Shown one piece after another: positions 7,611-15,301 of a stretch of 64,000 bases of DNA (the first letter of the stretch is position 1; each line of letters begins with the position of its first letter). Source of the DNA: Streptomyces sp. DSM 15324 (GTDB taxonomy: Bacteria; Actinomycetota; Actinomycetes; Streptomycetales; Streptomycetaceae). The notes beneath the pieces are model-generated. The model ran no database searches, was not told where the DNA came from, and saw only the letters and a program-made list of their open reading frames with translations. A program made the translations under genes and the position numbers. The stretch lies in assembly GCF_001514285.1 (NCBI RefSeq), contig NZ_KQ949027.1, forward strand, positions 310,001-374,000, written 5' to 3'.

Positions 7611-9092
7611 TCATCCGGGCCACACGATCGCCTGCACCTCGCTGTACGCGTGCAGCGCGTACGAGCCGACGTCGCGGCCCACTCCGCTCTTCTTGAAGCC
7701 GCCGAAGGGGGCCTCCATGTTGCGGGCGACCGTGTTGACGCCGACGCCGCCCGCCCGTAGCCGGCGGGCCACGCGGAAGGCGCGGGCCACGTCGCCGGAG
7801 AAGACGTAGTCGATGAGGCCGTAGTCGCTGTCGTTGGCCAGGGCCACGCCCTCGTCCTCCTCGTCGAAGGGGATGACGACGACCACCGGTCCGAAGATCT
7901 CCTCCCGGGCCACCCGCATGTCGTTGGTGCAGTCCGCGAGCAGGGTCGGGGGGACGTAGAAACCCCGGGAGGGGAGTGCCTGGCCCGCATCGTCCCCGGC
8001 CAGGACCGTCGCGCCCTCCTTGCGGCCGAGTTCGACGTACGACGCGACGCGGTCGCGGTGGGCGGCGGAGATCACCGGGCCGACCACCGTGTCCGGCAGC
8101 CGGGGGTCCCCCACCTTCAGCCGGGCCGCGTACCCGGCCAGCCGTTCCACCACCTCCCCGTACACCCCTCGTTGTGCGAGCACCCGGGTCGGGGCCGTGC
8201 AGATCTGTCCGCTGTAGAAGGAGAAGGTGGTGCCGATGCCGGCGACGGCCGAGCCCAGGTCCGCGTCGTCGAAGACGAGCGCCGCGCCCTTCCCGCCCAA
8301 CTCCATGAGCTGGCGTTTCATCGCCCGCCCGCACACCTCGCCGATCCGCTGCCCGACCGCCGTCGAACCGGTGAAGCTCACCATGTCCACGTCCGGCGAC
8401 TCCACGACCGCCTCGCCGACGGCGACCGCCTCCCCGGAGACCACGTTCACCACCCCGCGGGGCACCCCGGCCGCCTCCAGCGCCTCCGCCATCCGGTACA
8501 CGGAGAGGGGGTCCTGCGGGGCGGGCTTCACCACCACCGTGTTGCCCATGGCCAGCGCGGGGGCGATCTTCCCGGCCGGGTTCGCCCAGGGGTTGTTGTA
8601 CGAGGTGATGCAGGCGACGACGCCGACCGGCTGCCGTACGGCGAGCGCGCCCATCACGCCCGCCCGGCCCATCGGCCCCGACTCGTTGATCTGCGGTGCG
8701 ATCGCCCACTCGGCGGGCTCCACGCGCGCGTACCGCCTGAAGCGGGCGGCGGCCACCCCCACCTGCATCCCGCGCGCGGTGCCGGTCGTGGCGCCGGTCT
8801 CGGCCCGGGCGAGGGAGGCGTACGGCTCCAGCCGGCCCCGGATGATGCCGGCGGCCCGGCCCAGGACCGCCGCCCGTTCCTCCGGTGCCGTGCGGGACCA
8901 CGGACCGAAGGCCTCCCGGGCCGCCGCGCAGGCCGCGAGGGCCTGCTCCCGGGAGGCCTCCGGCGCTCCGCCGACGCTCTCCTCGGTCGCCGGGTCGGTC
9001 ACCTCGTAGTGCCCGCCGTCCGGCTCGACCCACGCACCGGCGACGAACAGCCGCTGCCCGTCGCCCCCTCGGGGAAGAGGCCCGGAACTCAC
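7611..9092 (-). CDS. Aldehyde dehydrogenase (NAD(P)-dependent)
   Basis: The 493-residue enzyme has the full ALDH core: N167 in SYNNPW, K189 in VVVKP, the general base E264 in LMELGGKG and the nucleophile C298 in SGQICTAPT. The C-terminal EEIFGPVV and NMEAPFGGFKKSGVGRD motifs are also present. It oxidises an aldehyde to the acid or acyl form; the substrate is not readable from sequence. Its start overlaps the amidohydrolase stop by 4 bp (9089-9092). It is the third gene of an LLM oxidoreductase-amidohydrolase-ALDH operon whose promoter region carries two CTGAC-N5-GTCAG palindromes. Confidence 0.92.
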   Translation of the reverse strand: MSSGPLPRGGDGQRLFVAGAWVEPDGGHYEVTDPATEESVGGAPEASREQALAACAAAREAFGPWSRTAPEERAAVLGRAAGIIRGRLEPYASLARAETGATTGTARGMQVGVAAARFRRYARVEPAEWAIAPQINESGPMGRAGVMGALAVRQPVGVVACITSYNNPWANPAGKIAPALAMGNTVVVKPAPQDPLSVYRMAEALEAAGVPRGVVNVVSGEAVAVGEAVVESPDVDMVSFTGSTAVGQRIGEVCGRAMKRQLMELGGKGAALVFDDADLGSAVAGIGTTFSFYSGQICTAPTRVLAQRGVYGEVVERLAGYAARLKVGDPRLPDTVVGPVISAAHRDRVASYVELGRKEGATVLAGDDAGQALPSRGFYVPPTLLADCTNDMRVAREEIFGPVVVVIPFDEEDEGVALANDSDYGLIDYVFSGDVARAFRVARRLRAGGVGVNTVARNMEAPFGGFKKSGVGRDVGSYALHAYSEVQAIVWPG

Positions 9093-10819
9093 CGGGTGCT
9101 CACCGTCTCGGTGTCCCGGCCCGACCGCAGGACCCGCCCCGGCACCGCCCCGGTCACCGCGTCGTCGCGGATGGCCTCGACGCCGTTGACCCAGACCGCC
9201 CGTATCCCCAGCGCCCGCGAGTCCAGCCGGGGACTGTCACCCGGCAGGTCGTGCACCAGGGTGGCCTTGCCCGCGTCGATCCGCTCCGGGTCGAACAGGA
9301 CGAGGTCCGCATGCCAGCCCTCCCGCACCCGCCCGCGCTCGCGCAGCCCGAACAGCCGCGCCGGGTCGTCGGTCAGCATCTTCACGGCCTGTTCCAGAGT
9401 CGCCAGCCGGCGTCCGCGCAGACAGTCCCCGAGGAAGCGGGTGGTGTACGGGGCCCCGCACATCCGGTCCAGGTGCGCGCCCGCGTCGGAGCCGCCGAGC
9501 AGGACGTCCTCGTGCTGCCAGGCCTCGGCGCGCAGGGACCAGGACGCGGGGTCGTTGTCGGTGGGCATCGGCCACAGGACCGTACGCAGCTCGTCGGCCA
9601 CGCAGATCTCCACCAGGCAGGAGAACGGGTCCAGCCCCCGCTCCCGGGCGATGTCCGCCACCACGCGCCCGGTGAGCCCCTCGTTGGCCGCGCTGTACGT
9701 GTCGCCGATGACGTACCGCCCGAAGTCGGTCAGCCGCCGGAAGACGCCCGCCTCCTCGGACTCGGCGCGCCGCACCAGCTCGGCCCGTACGCCCGGGTCC
9801 CCCAAGCGCTCGATCCGCTGCGGCACCGGCAGCCCGAGCACCTCGCCCCACCCGGGGATCAGGTTCAGCGCGCAGAACGTGCCCAGGGACATGTTCATCG
9901 GCGTGAGGATCGGCATGGTGAGCGCCACCACCCGGCCGCCGGCCTTGCGCGCCCGCTCGCTCGCCGTCAGCTGCCGGGGCACCCGCTCCGGCACGGCCGA
10001 GTCGATCGTCAGGACGTTCCAGTTCAGGGGCCGTCCGGCCGCCGCGCTCATCTCCACGAACAGATCGATCTCGGCGTCGCTGAACTGGTCCAGGCATCCC
10101 GCGACGATCGCCTCGATCTGGGTCCCCTCGTGCTCGCCGACGGCCCGGGAGAGGGCCAGCAGCTCCTCGGGCGCCGCGTGCCGCGAGGCGACCGGCTGCC
10201 CGTCGCCGTCCGAGTGCGTCGACGACTGCGTGGTCGAGAATCCCCAGGCACCGGCGTCCATGGCCTCGTGCAGCAGCCCCACGATCGCCTCCAGCTGCGC
10301 CTCGCTGGGCCGGCCGCCGACGGCGTCCGCCCCCATCACGTACCGCCGCAGCGCGCAGTGCCCCACCATGAACCCGGCGTTGACGGCGATCCGCCCCTCC
10401 AGCGCGTCCAGGTACTCCCCGAACGAGCTCCAGGTCCACGGCGCCCCCTCCTCCAGCGCCACCAGCGACATCCCCTCCACCTTGGACATCATCCGGCGGG
10501 TGTAGTCGGCGTCCGAGGGCCGGGAGGGGTTGAGCGGCGCGAGGGTGAACCCGCAGTTCCCGGCGGCGACCGTGGTCACCCCGTGGTTGAGGGACGGGGT
10601 GGCGTAGGGGTCCCAGAAGAGCTGGGCGTCGTAGTGGGTGTGCGGGTCGACGAATCCGGGGGTGAGGACGAGCCCGGCCGCGTCCTCGGCCGTCCGGGAC
10701 TCCTCGGTGATCGTGCCGACGACGGCGATCCGGCCGTCGCGGATACCGACGTCGGCGACGAAGGCAGCCGCGCCGGTCCCGTCGACGACGGTCGCACCTT
10801 TGATGACGTGATCAAGCAT
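9089..10819 (-). CDS. Amidohydrolase of the D-aminoacylase/dihydropyrimidinase-like superfamily
   Basis: The 576-residue product opens with the metal-dependent hydrolase frame: IKGATVVDGTG at 6-16, then GFVDPHTHYDAQLFWDP with metal ligands H60 and H62. Later GHCALRRYVMG, GGSDAGAHLDRM and the C-terminal HADLVLFDPERI are visible. This matches the N-acyl-D-amino-acid deacylase-like amidohydrolases often placed in actinobacterial CoA-type catabolic clusters, where the true substrate is unknown. The ATG at 10819 is preceded by an AAAAGGGA ribosome site that lies inside the arm of a hairpin (10826-10853). It is co-transcribed with the LLM gene upstream and ALDH downstream. Confidence 0.9.
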   Translation of the reverse strand: MLDHVIKGATVVDGTGAAAFVADVGIRDGRIAVVGTITEESRTAEDAAGLVLTPGFVDPHTHYDAQLFWDPYATPSLNHGVTTVAAGNCGFTLAPLNPSRPSDADYTRRMMSKVEGMSLVALEEGAPWTWSSFGEYLDALEGRIAVNAGFMVGHCALRRYVMGADAVGGRPSEAQLEAIVGLLHEAMDAGAWGFSTTQSSTHSDGDGQPVASRHAAPEELLALSRAVGEHEGTQIEAIVAGCLDQFSDAEIDLFVEMSAAAGRPLNWNVLTIDSAVPERVPRQLTASERARKAGGRVVALTMPILTPMNMSLGTFCALNLIPGWGEVLGLPVPQRIERLGDPGVRAELVRRAESEEAGVFRRLTDFGRYVIGDTYSAANEGLTGRVVADIARERGLDPFSCLVEICVADELRTVLWPMPTDNDPASWSLRAEAWQHEDVLLGGSDAGAHLDRMCGAPYTTRFLGDCLRGRRLATLEQAVKMLTDDPARLFGLRERGRVREGWHADLVLFDPERIDAGKATLVHDLPGDSPRLDSRALGIRAVWVNGVEAIRDDAVTGAVPGRVLRSGRDTETVSTR

Positions 10820-10825
10820 GGGGTT

Positions 10826-10853
10826 CCCTTTTCAACTCCGTGACTGAAAAGGG
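10826..10853 (-). promoter_or_regulatory. Hairpin that can mask the amidohydrolase ribosome-binding site
   Basis: The arms CCCTTTTCA (10826-10834) and TGAAAAGGG (10845-10853) form a 9-bp stem with a 10-nt loop. On the minus-strand mRNA the distal arm contains the AAAAGGG Shine-Dalgarno of the gene starting at 10819. It could reduce translation or form a weak intra-operon attenuator. Confidence 0.45.
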
Positions 10854-10897
10854 GGCGCGGGGAACTGCGCGACCAGCCACACCCCACCCGCACCCGC
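10852..10897. repeat. Dispersed Streptomyces intergenic repeat, copy 1
   Basis: The stretch beginning GGGGCGCGGGGAACTGCGCG and continuing CCAGCCAC...CACCCGCACC is close to a second copy at 59692-59733. From experience the same short sequence is very common between Streptomyces genes. It lies inside an operon between the LLM oxidoreductase and amidohydrolase genes. Confidence 0.6.
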
Positions 10898-10906
10898 CGA
10901 CGGCGA

Positions 10907-12025
10907 TCAAGCGGCTTGACGGAACCGGGTCGTCCGGTGGACGGGGTCCGTGTCGATCTTCGGGATCACGTGCTCCCCGATCAGCCGGATCGTCTGCAAC
11001 GTCTCCTCCTTCGGCACCCCCACCGGCAACCCGAAGGACAACTGGTCGGCCCCGGCCTGCTCCCACCGCTTGCACTGCCGCAGCACCTCGTCCGGATCCC
11101 CGCAGATCAGCAGCTCCTCCTCGACGAGCAGCTCCACGAACTCGGGCGTGTACGGGGGCAGCGTCTCCGGCCACACGGGGAAGCCCTCGGGCCGCGGGAA
11201 GGTGTCGTGGTACCGGAACACCAGCGACGGGAGGTAGTGCAGGCCGCCGTTGACGGCGATACGAATGGCCTCGTCGTGCGTGGGCGCGCAGATCGCCGTC
11301 GTCGTCACCATCACGTTGTCGTTGACGAAGTCGCCGACGGGTTCCGCGGTGACGATCGCGGTCTTGTACTTCTCCAGCACCCACTCCATGTCGGAGACCT
11401 TCTGGATGCTGAACCCGAGGACGCCGAGCCCCTTCCTCGCGGCCATCTCGTACGACGGCGGCGACCCGGCCGCGTACCACATCGCCGGATGGGACTTGCC
11501 GTACGGCTTGGGCAGCACCTTCCTCGGCGGGAGCTGCCAGTGCTTGCCCTGGAAGCCGGGGTACTCGTCCTGGAGCCACATCTTGGGGAACTCCGCGATG
11601 GTCTCCTCCCAGATCTCCTTGGTGTAGTTCATGTCGGTGATGCCGGGCAGGAAGCCGAGGATCTCGTGCGACCCGGCGCCCCGCCCGCTGCCGAACTCGA
11701 AGCGGTTCTCGCTGAGGTGGTCGAGCATGGCGACCTTCTCGGCGACCTTCACGGGGTGGTTCACCTGGGCGAGGGGGTTGAAGATGCCCGATCCGAGGTG
11801 GATCCGTTCCGTCGCGTGGGCGAGGTAGGCGAGGAACACCTCGTTGGCGGAGAGGTGGGAGTACTCCTCCAGGAAGTGGTGCTCGGACGCCCAGGCGTAC
11901 TTGAAGCCGGACCGGTCCGCCTGGATGACGTACTCGGTCTCCTCCATCAGCGCCCTGTGCTCGGCGAGGGGGTCGGTCTCGGCGCGCTTACCCACGTATC
12001 CCTGTACAAAGAGCCCGAATTCCAC
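10907..12025 (-). CDS. LLM-class (luciferase-like) flavin-dependent monooxygenase/oxidoreductase
   Basis: The 372-residue product shows the bacterial-luciferase-like TIM barrel: MEFGLFVQGYVGK at the start, then GFKYAWASEHHFLEEYS, ERIHLGSGIFNPLAQVNHPVK, LSENRFEFGSGRGAG and HPAMWYAAGSPPSYEMAARKG. The WASEHHF motif points to the FMN-using branch rather than the F420 branch, though sequence alone cannot settle this. Such enzymes use FMNH2 from a separate reductase; a flavin reductase under the same palindrome type sits at 50.4 kb. First gene of a three-gene operon with two upstream palindromes. Confidence 0.9.
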   Translation of the reverse strand: MEFGLFVQGYVGKRAETDPLAEHRALMEETEYVIQADRSGFKYAWASEHHFLEEYSHLSANEVFLAYLAHATERIHLGSGIFNPLAQVNHPVKVAEKVAMLDHLSENRFEFGSGRGAGSHEILGFLPGITDMNYTKEIWEETIAEFPKMWLQDEYPGFQGKHWQLPPRKVLPKPYGKSHPAMWYAAGSPPSYEMAARKGLGVLGFSIQKVSDMEWVLEKYKTAIVTAEPVGDFVNDNVMVTTTAICAPTHDEAIRIAVNGGLHYLPSLVFRYHDTFPRPEGFPVWPETLPPYTPEFVELLVEEELLICGDPDEVLRQCKRWEQAGADQLSFGLPVGVPKEETLQTIRLIGEHVIPKIDTDPVHRTTRFRQAA

Positions 12026-12053
12026 GGAGGTTCACCGTCCCTGGATCAGTTTT

Positions 12054-12068
12054 CTGACACATCGTCAG
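12054..12068 (-). promoter_or_regulatory. Regulon palindrome CTGAC-N5-GTCAG, site 1
   Basis: The sequence CTGACACATCGTCAG has perfect 5-bp arms. It lies 28 bp upstream of the LLM oxidoreductase start, where a repressor would block the promoter. See the regulon finding. Confidence 0.75.
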
Positions 12069-12088
12069 TTTTGGAGACTCTGACACCG

Positions 12089-12100
12089 CCCGCATGCGGG
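12089..12100. terminator. Short palindrome between SDR stop and LLM promoter
   Basis: CCCGCATGCGGG is a perfect 12-bp palindrome, flanked by imperfect GACAC/GGGTC arms, located after the SDR stop and between the two regulon palindromes. It may end the SDR operon transcript, although the lack of a T tract leaves this open. Confidence 0.35.
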
Positions 12101-12108
12101 GTCAATAG

Positions 12109-12123
12109 CTGACGGGCAGTCAG
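12109..12123 (-). promoter_or_regulatory. Regulon palindrome CTGAC-N5-GTCAG, site 2
   Basis: CTGACGGGCAGTCAG, with arms extendable to 7 bp (AGCTGAC/GTCAGCT, 12107-12125). It lies 83 bp upstream of the LLM gene start and just downstream of the SDR stop. Confidence 0.7.
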
Positions 12124-12130
12124 CTAGCGG

Positions 12131-12901
12131 TCAGATGACGCTGACCCCGGCCAGCCATCCCCCGTCGATCACGAACGGCTGCCCGGTGATGTACGAGGAG
12201 TCCTCCGCGGTGAGGAACAGCGCCAGCCGGGCCACCTCCTCGGCCCGCCCGATCCGGCCCAGTGGCACGAGCTTGCGGTAGAGCTGGTCCAGGGCCCGGG
12301 TGGTCTCCTCGGGGTCCGCGTCGGGGTCCAGCCGGGCCGGGTTGGACATCGCGGTGTCGATGGCGCCGGGGCACATCGCGTTGACCCGGATCCGGCGGGG
12401 CGCGAGCTCCAGGGCGGCGACCCGGGTGAGGCCGAGCACGGCGTGCTTGGTCGCCGCGTAGGCGCCGACCGCCGCCATGCCGGTGAGCCCGGTGTACGAG
12501 GCGGTGTTGACGATGGTGCCGCCGTCGGCGAGCTGGGGCGCGACCGTGCGCACGCCCAGGAAGCAGCCGACCTGGTTGACCTGCACGACCTGCATGAACT
12601 CGTCGAGGGGGGTGTCGACGAGGGCGTTGAAGCGCAGGATCCCGGCGTTGTTGACCAGCCCGTCGAGATGCCCGTACGTCTCCTTCGCGGCCCGTACGGC
12701 GGCGGTCCACTCCTCCTCGCGGCCGACGTCGAGGTGGACGTAGAGCGCGTCGATCTCCTCGGCGAGGGCCCGGCCCCGGTCGTCGAGGACGTCGGCGACG
12801 ACGACCCGGGCGCCCTCCTCCCGGAACAGCCGCGCCTCCTGTTCGCCCTGCCCGCGGGCGGCGCCGGTGACCAGGACGACTCTTCCGTCGAGCTTGCCCA
12901 T
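12131..12901 (-). CDS. Short-chain dehydrogenase/reductase (SDR)
   Basis: The 256-residue classical SDR has the cofactor motif TGAARGQG (12-19), D59 in HLDVG, NNAG (84-87) and the catalytic S135, Y148 and K152 (YAATK). An acidic residue (D37) after the second strand suggests NAD rather than NADP. The closest family look is to 3-alpha/20-beta-hydroxysteroid dehydrogenase-like SDRs, which act on cyclic secondary alcohols; the substrate here is not proven. It follows the LLM gene by 1 bp and ends a three-gene operon (amidohydrolase-LLM-SDR) with a palindrome at its head. Confidence 0.93.
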   Translation of the reverse strand: MGKLDGRVVLVTGAARGQGEQEARLFREEGARVVVADVLDDRGRALAEEIDALYVHLDVGREEEWTAAVRAAKETYGHLDGLVNNAGILRFNALVDTPLDEFMQVVQVNQVGCFLGVRTVAPQLADGGTIVNTASYTGLTGMAAVGAYAATKHAVLGLTRVAALELAPRRIRVNAMCPGAIDTAMSNPARLDPDADPEETTRALDQLYRKLVPLGRIGRAEEVARLALFLTAEDSSYITGQPFVIDGGWLAGVSVI

Positions 12902-12902
12902 C

Positions 12903-13856
12903 TCAGTCTCCTCGCAGACGGGGGGCCACCTCGGCCACGAACGCGGTGATCTGGTCGGTGAGTTCGCCGCGGTCGCGGCAGCGGAAGCGGACCTGGATCT
13001 GGTCCACGCCCATCGCGGCGTAGGCGCCGAGGGACTCGGCGAGGGCCTCGGGGGGCCCGGTGAGGGTGCGGCGGCCGGTGTCCCAGGCGGGGGCGCCGAC
13101 GTACAGGGGCTCGGTGATGGCGCCGACGGTGAAGGGGGTGTCGCCCTCCGGGTGCTCGCGCCGCAACCGCCGTATCCGCTCGATCTGGGCGGGCAGCCGG
13201 TCCCTGGGGTCGCCCTGGGGCAGCCAGCCGTCGCCCTTGAGCGCGGCCCGGCGGACCGCCGCCGGGGAGGAGCCGCCGACCCACAGCGGCACCCGCGCCT
13301 GGACCGGCCGGGGCCGCTGTCCGAGCCCCTCGAAGTCGTACCGCTTGCCGTGGTGGACCGGGAACTCCTCCGGCCCCAGCGCGGCCCGCAGGGCGTCGAT
13401 CGTCTCGTCCAGCACGGCGCCCCGCCGCGCGAAGTCGGCCCCGAGCGCCTCGAACTCCTCGCGTACGTGTCCGGCGCCGACCCCGAGGATCAGCCGGCCG
13501 TCCGAGAGCGCGTCCAGGGTGGCGTACTGCTTGGCCGTGACGAGGGGGTGGCGCAGGCCGACCACCGCGACATGGCTGAGCAGCCGGATCCGCCCGGTGA
13601 CGGCGGCCAGGTGGGCGAGGGTGGCCACGGGGTCGTACCAGACCGTGCTCATCGCGTCCGCGAGGCGGCGCGGGATCGCCACGTGGTCGCAGACGGCGAG
13701 GTAGGCGAAGCCGGCCCGGTCGGCGGCGCGGGCGATCTCGACGAGGTCGGCGGGGCCCGCGCCGGCCTCCCAGGGCTCGGCGAACATCGCGGACTGGGAC
13801 TGGACCGGGAGCTGGATGCCGTAGGCGAGGCGCTGCGGTGGCCCCTCAAGGCTCAC
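12903..13856 (-). CDS. LLM-class oxidoreductase, probably F420-dependent
   Basis: The 317-residue protein starts at the GTG at 13856, overlapping the amidohydrolase stop by 4 bp. The barrel motifs are IARAADRAGFAYLAVCDHVAIPR, RIRLLSHVAVVGLRHPL, LSDGRLILGVGAGHVREEFEALG and VPLWVGGSSPAAVRRAA. These match LLM enzymes commonly assigned to F420 use. It would be an F420 or FMN redox step between the amidohydrolase-type enzyme and the SDR of the same operon. A longer frame upstream is only the shadow of the amidohydrolase gene. Confidence 0.9.
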   Translation of the reverse strand: MSLEGPPQRLAYGIQLPVQSQSAMFAEPWEAGAGPADLVEIARAADRAGFAYLAVCDHVAIPRRLADAMSTVWYDPVATLAHLAAVTGRIRLLSHVAVVGLRHPLVTAKQYATLDALSDGRLILGVGAGHVREEFEALGADFARRGAVLDETIDALRAALGPEEFPVHHGKRYDFEGLGQRPRPVQARVPLWVGGSSPAAVRRAALKGDGWLPQGDPRDRLPAQIERIRRLRREHPEGDTPFTVGAITEPLYVGAPAWDTGRRTLTGPPEALAESLGAYAAMGVDQIQVRFRCRDRGELTDQITAFVAEVAPRLRGD

Positions 13857-15094
13857 CGGGGGCTCCACAGGCCGTCGGGTGTCAGACCCAGCAGGTCGAT
13901 GGCGTTGCCGCGCACGATCCGCTCGACGGCCTCCGGGTCCAGATGGCCCATCTGGGCCTCGCCGACCTCGCGGGACTTGGGCCAGGTGGAGTCGGAGTGG
14001 GGGTAGTCGGTCTCGTACAGGACGTTGCCGAGGCCGACGGAGTCCAGGTTGCGCAGGCCGAAGGCGTCGTCGAAGAAGCAGCCGTAGACGTGGTCGGCGA
14101 ACAGCTCGGACGGCGGCCGGTGGACCTTGTCGGCGACCCCGCCCCACCCGCGGTTCTCCTCCCAGACCACGTCGGCGCGCTCCAGGATGTACGGGATCCA
14201 CCCGATCTGGCCCTCCGCGTACATCACCTTCAGGTTCGGGAAGCGTTCGAACTTGCCGCTCATCAGCCAGTCGACCATCGAGAAGCAGCAGTTGGCGAAG
14301 GTGATGGTGGAGCCGACGGCGGGCGGCGCGTCCGCGGAGGTGGAGGGCATCCGGCTGGACGAGCCGATGTGCATGGCGACGACCGTGCCGGTCTCGTCGC
14401 AGGCGGCGAGGAACGGGTCCCAGTAGTCGGTGTGGACCGAGGGCAGGCCCAGGTGCGGGGGTATCTCGGAGAAGGCGACGGCGCGGACGCCGCGGGCGGC
14501 GTTGCGGCGGACCTCGGCGGCGGCCAGGTCGGCGTCCCACAGGGGGATGAGGGTGAGCGGGATCAGCCGGCCCCGGGCCTCGGGGCCGCACCACTCCTCC
14601 ACCATCCAGTCGTTGTAGGCGCGCACACAGAGCAGGCCCAGCTCGTGGTCGGCGGCCTCGGTGAAGGTCTGGCCGCAGAACCGCGGGAAGGTGGGGAAAC
14701 ACACCGCGGACTGCACGTGGTTGACGTCCATGTCGGCGAGCCGGGAGGGGACGTCGTAGGAGCCGGGGCGCATCTGCTCGTAGGTGATGACCTCCAGCCT
14801 GATCTCGTCCCGGCTGAAGCCGACGGCGGTGTCGAGGCGGGTCAGGGGGCGCCGGAGGTCCTCGTAGACCCACCAGTCGCCGAGCGGGCCGTCGTCACCG
14901 GGTCCGCCCATGACGGGCTTGAAGTGGCCGCCGAGGAAGGTCATCTCCTTCAGCGGGGCGCGCACGACGCGCGGGCCGGTGTCGCGGTGCTTCTTCGGGA
15001 GCCGGTCCTGCCAGACGGTGGGGGGTTCGACGGTGTGGTCGTCGACGGAGATGATCAGCGGGAGAGGGGTCGTGGTGCCGGATGTGGTCTCCAT
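13853..15094 (-). CDS. Amidohydrolase-2 family (PF04909-type) TIM-barrel hydrolase or decarboxylase
   Basis: The 413-residue product starts at the ATG at 15094 and opens IISVDDHTVEPP, with the metal-binding aspartate/histidine in DDHTVEP. It continues with WWVYED, MDVNHVQSAVCFPTFPRFCGQ, VHTDYWDPFLAACDETG, ERFPNLKVMYAEGQIGWIPY and LYETDYPHSDSTWP. These are hallmarks of the ACMSD/amidohydrolase-2 group, which hydrolyses or decarboxylates cyclic acids. It is the head of an operon with an LLM oxidoreductase and an SDR. The palindrome at 15115-15129 lies 20 bp upstream, and no clear ribosome site precedes the ATG, so the mRNA may be leaderless or short-leadered. A longer frame to 15259 would run through the operator. 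Confidence 0.9.
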   Translation of the reverse strand: METTSGTTTPLPLIISVDDHTVEPPTVWQDRLPKKHRDTGPRVVRAPLKEMTFLGGHFKPVMGGPGDDGPLGDWWVYEDLRRPLTRLDTAVGFSRDEIRLEVITYEQMRPGSYDVPSRLADMDVNHVQSAVCFPTFPRFCGQTFTEAADHELGLLCVRAYNDWMVEEWCGPEARGRLIPLTLIPLWDADLAAAEVRRNAARGVRAVAFSEIPPHLGLPSVHTDYWDPFLAACDETGTVVAMHIGSSSRMPSTSADAPPAVGSTITFANCCFSMVDWLMSGKFERFPNLKVMYAEGQIGWIPYILERADVVWEENRGWGGVADKVHRPPSELFADHVYGCFFDDAFGLRNLDSVGLGNVLYETDYPHSDSTWPKSREVGEAQMGHLDPEAVERIVRGNAIDLLGLTPDGLWSPR

Positions 15095-15114
15095 GGGGGC
15101 ACGGTAGCGCCGAT

Positions 15115-15129
15115 CTGACGACCCGTCAG
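15115..15129 (-). promoter_or_regulatory. Regulon palindrome CTGAC-N5-GTCAG, site 3
   Basis: CTGACGACCCGTCAG has perfect arms and sits 20 bp upstream of the amidohydrolase ATG, at the expected promoter position. Confidence 0.78.
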
Positions 15130-15301
15130 CTGTATCAGACGGGGTCGGAGTTGATCGACTCTGTGGAGAGGGGTGCGTCCCGGACGTGTGGGCCGGGCGG
15201 ACTCGGGTGCGCCGCCCGCGATCGGCGTCCTGCGCGGCTGACGACTTCGGCGCCGACAAGGCAAGATGAACCGGTCATTCGGATGTCTAAGGGGAGCCCT
15301 G

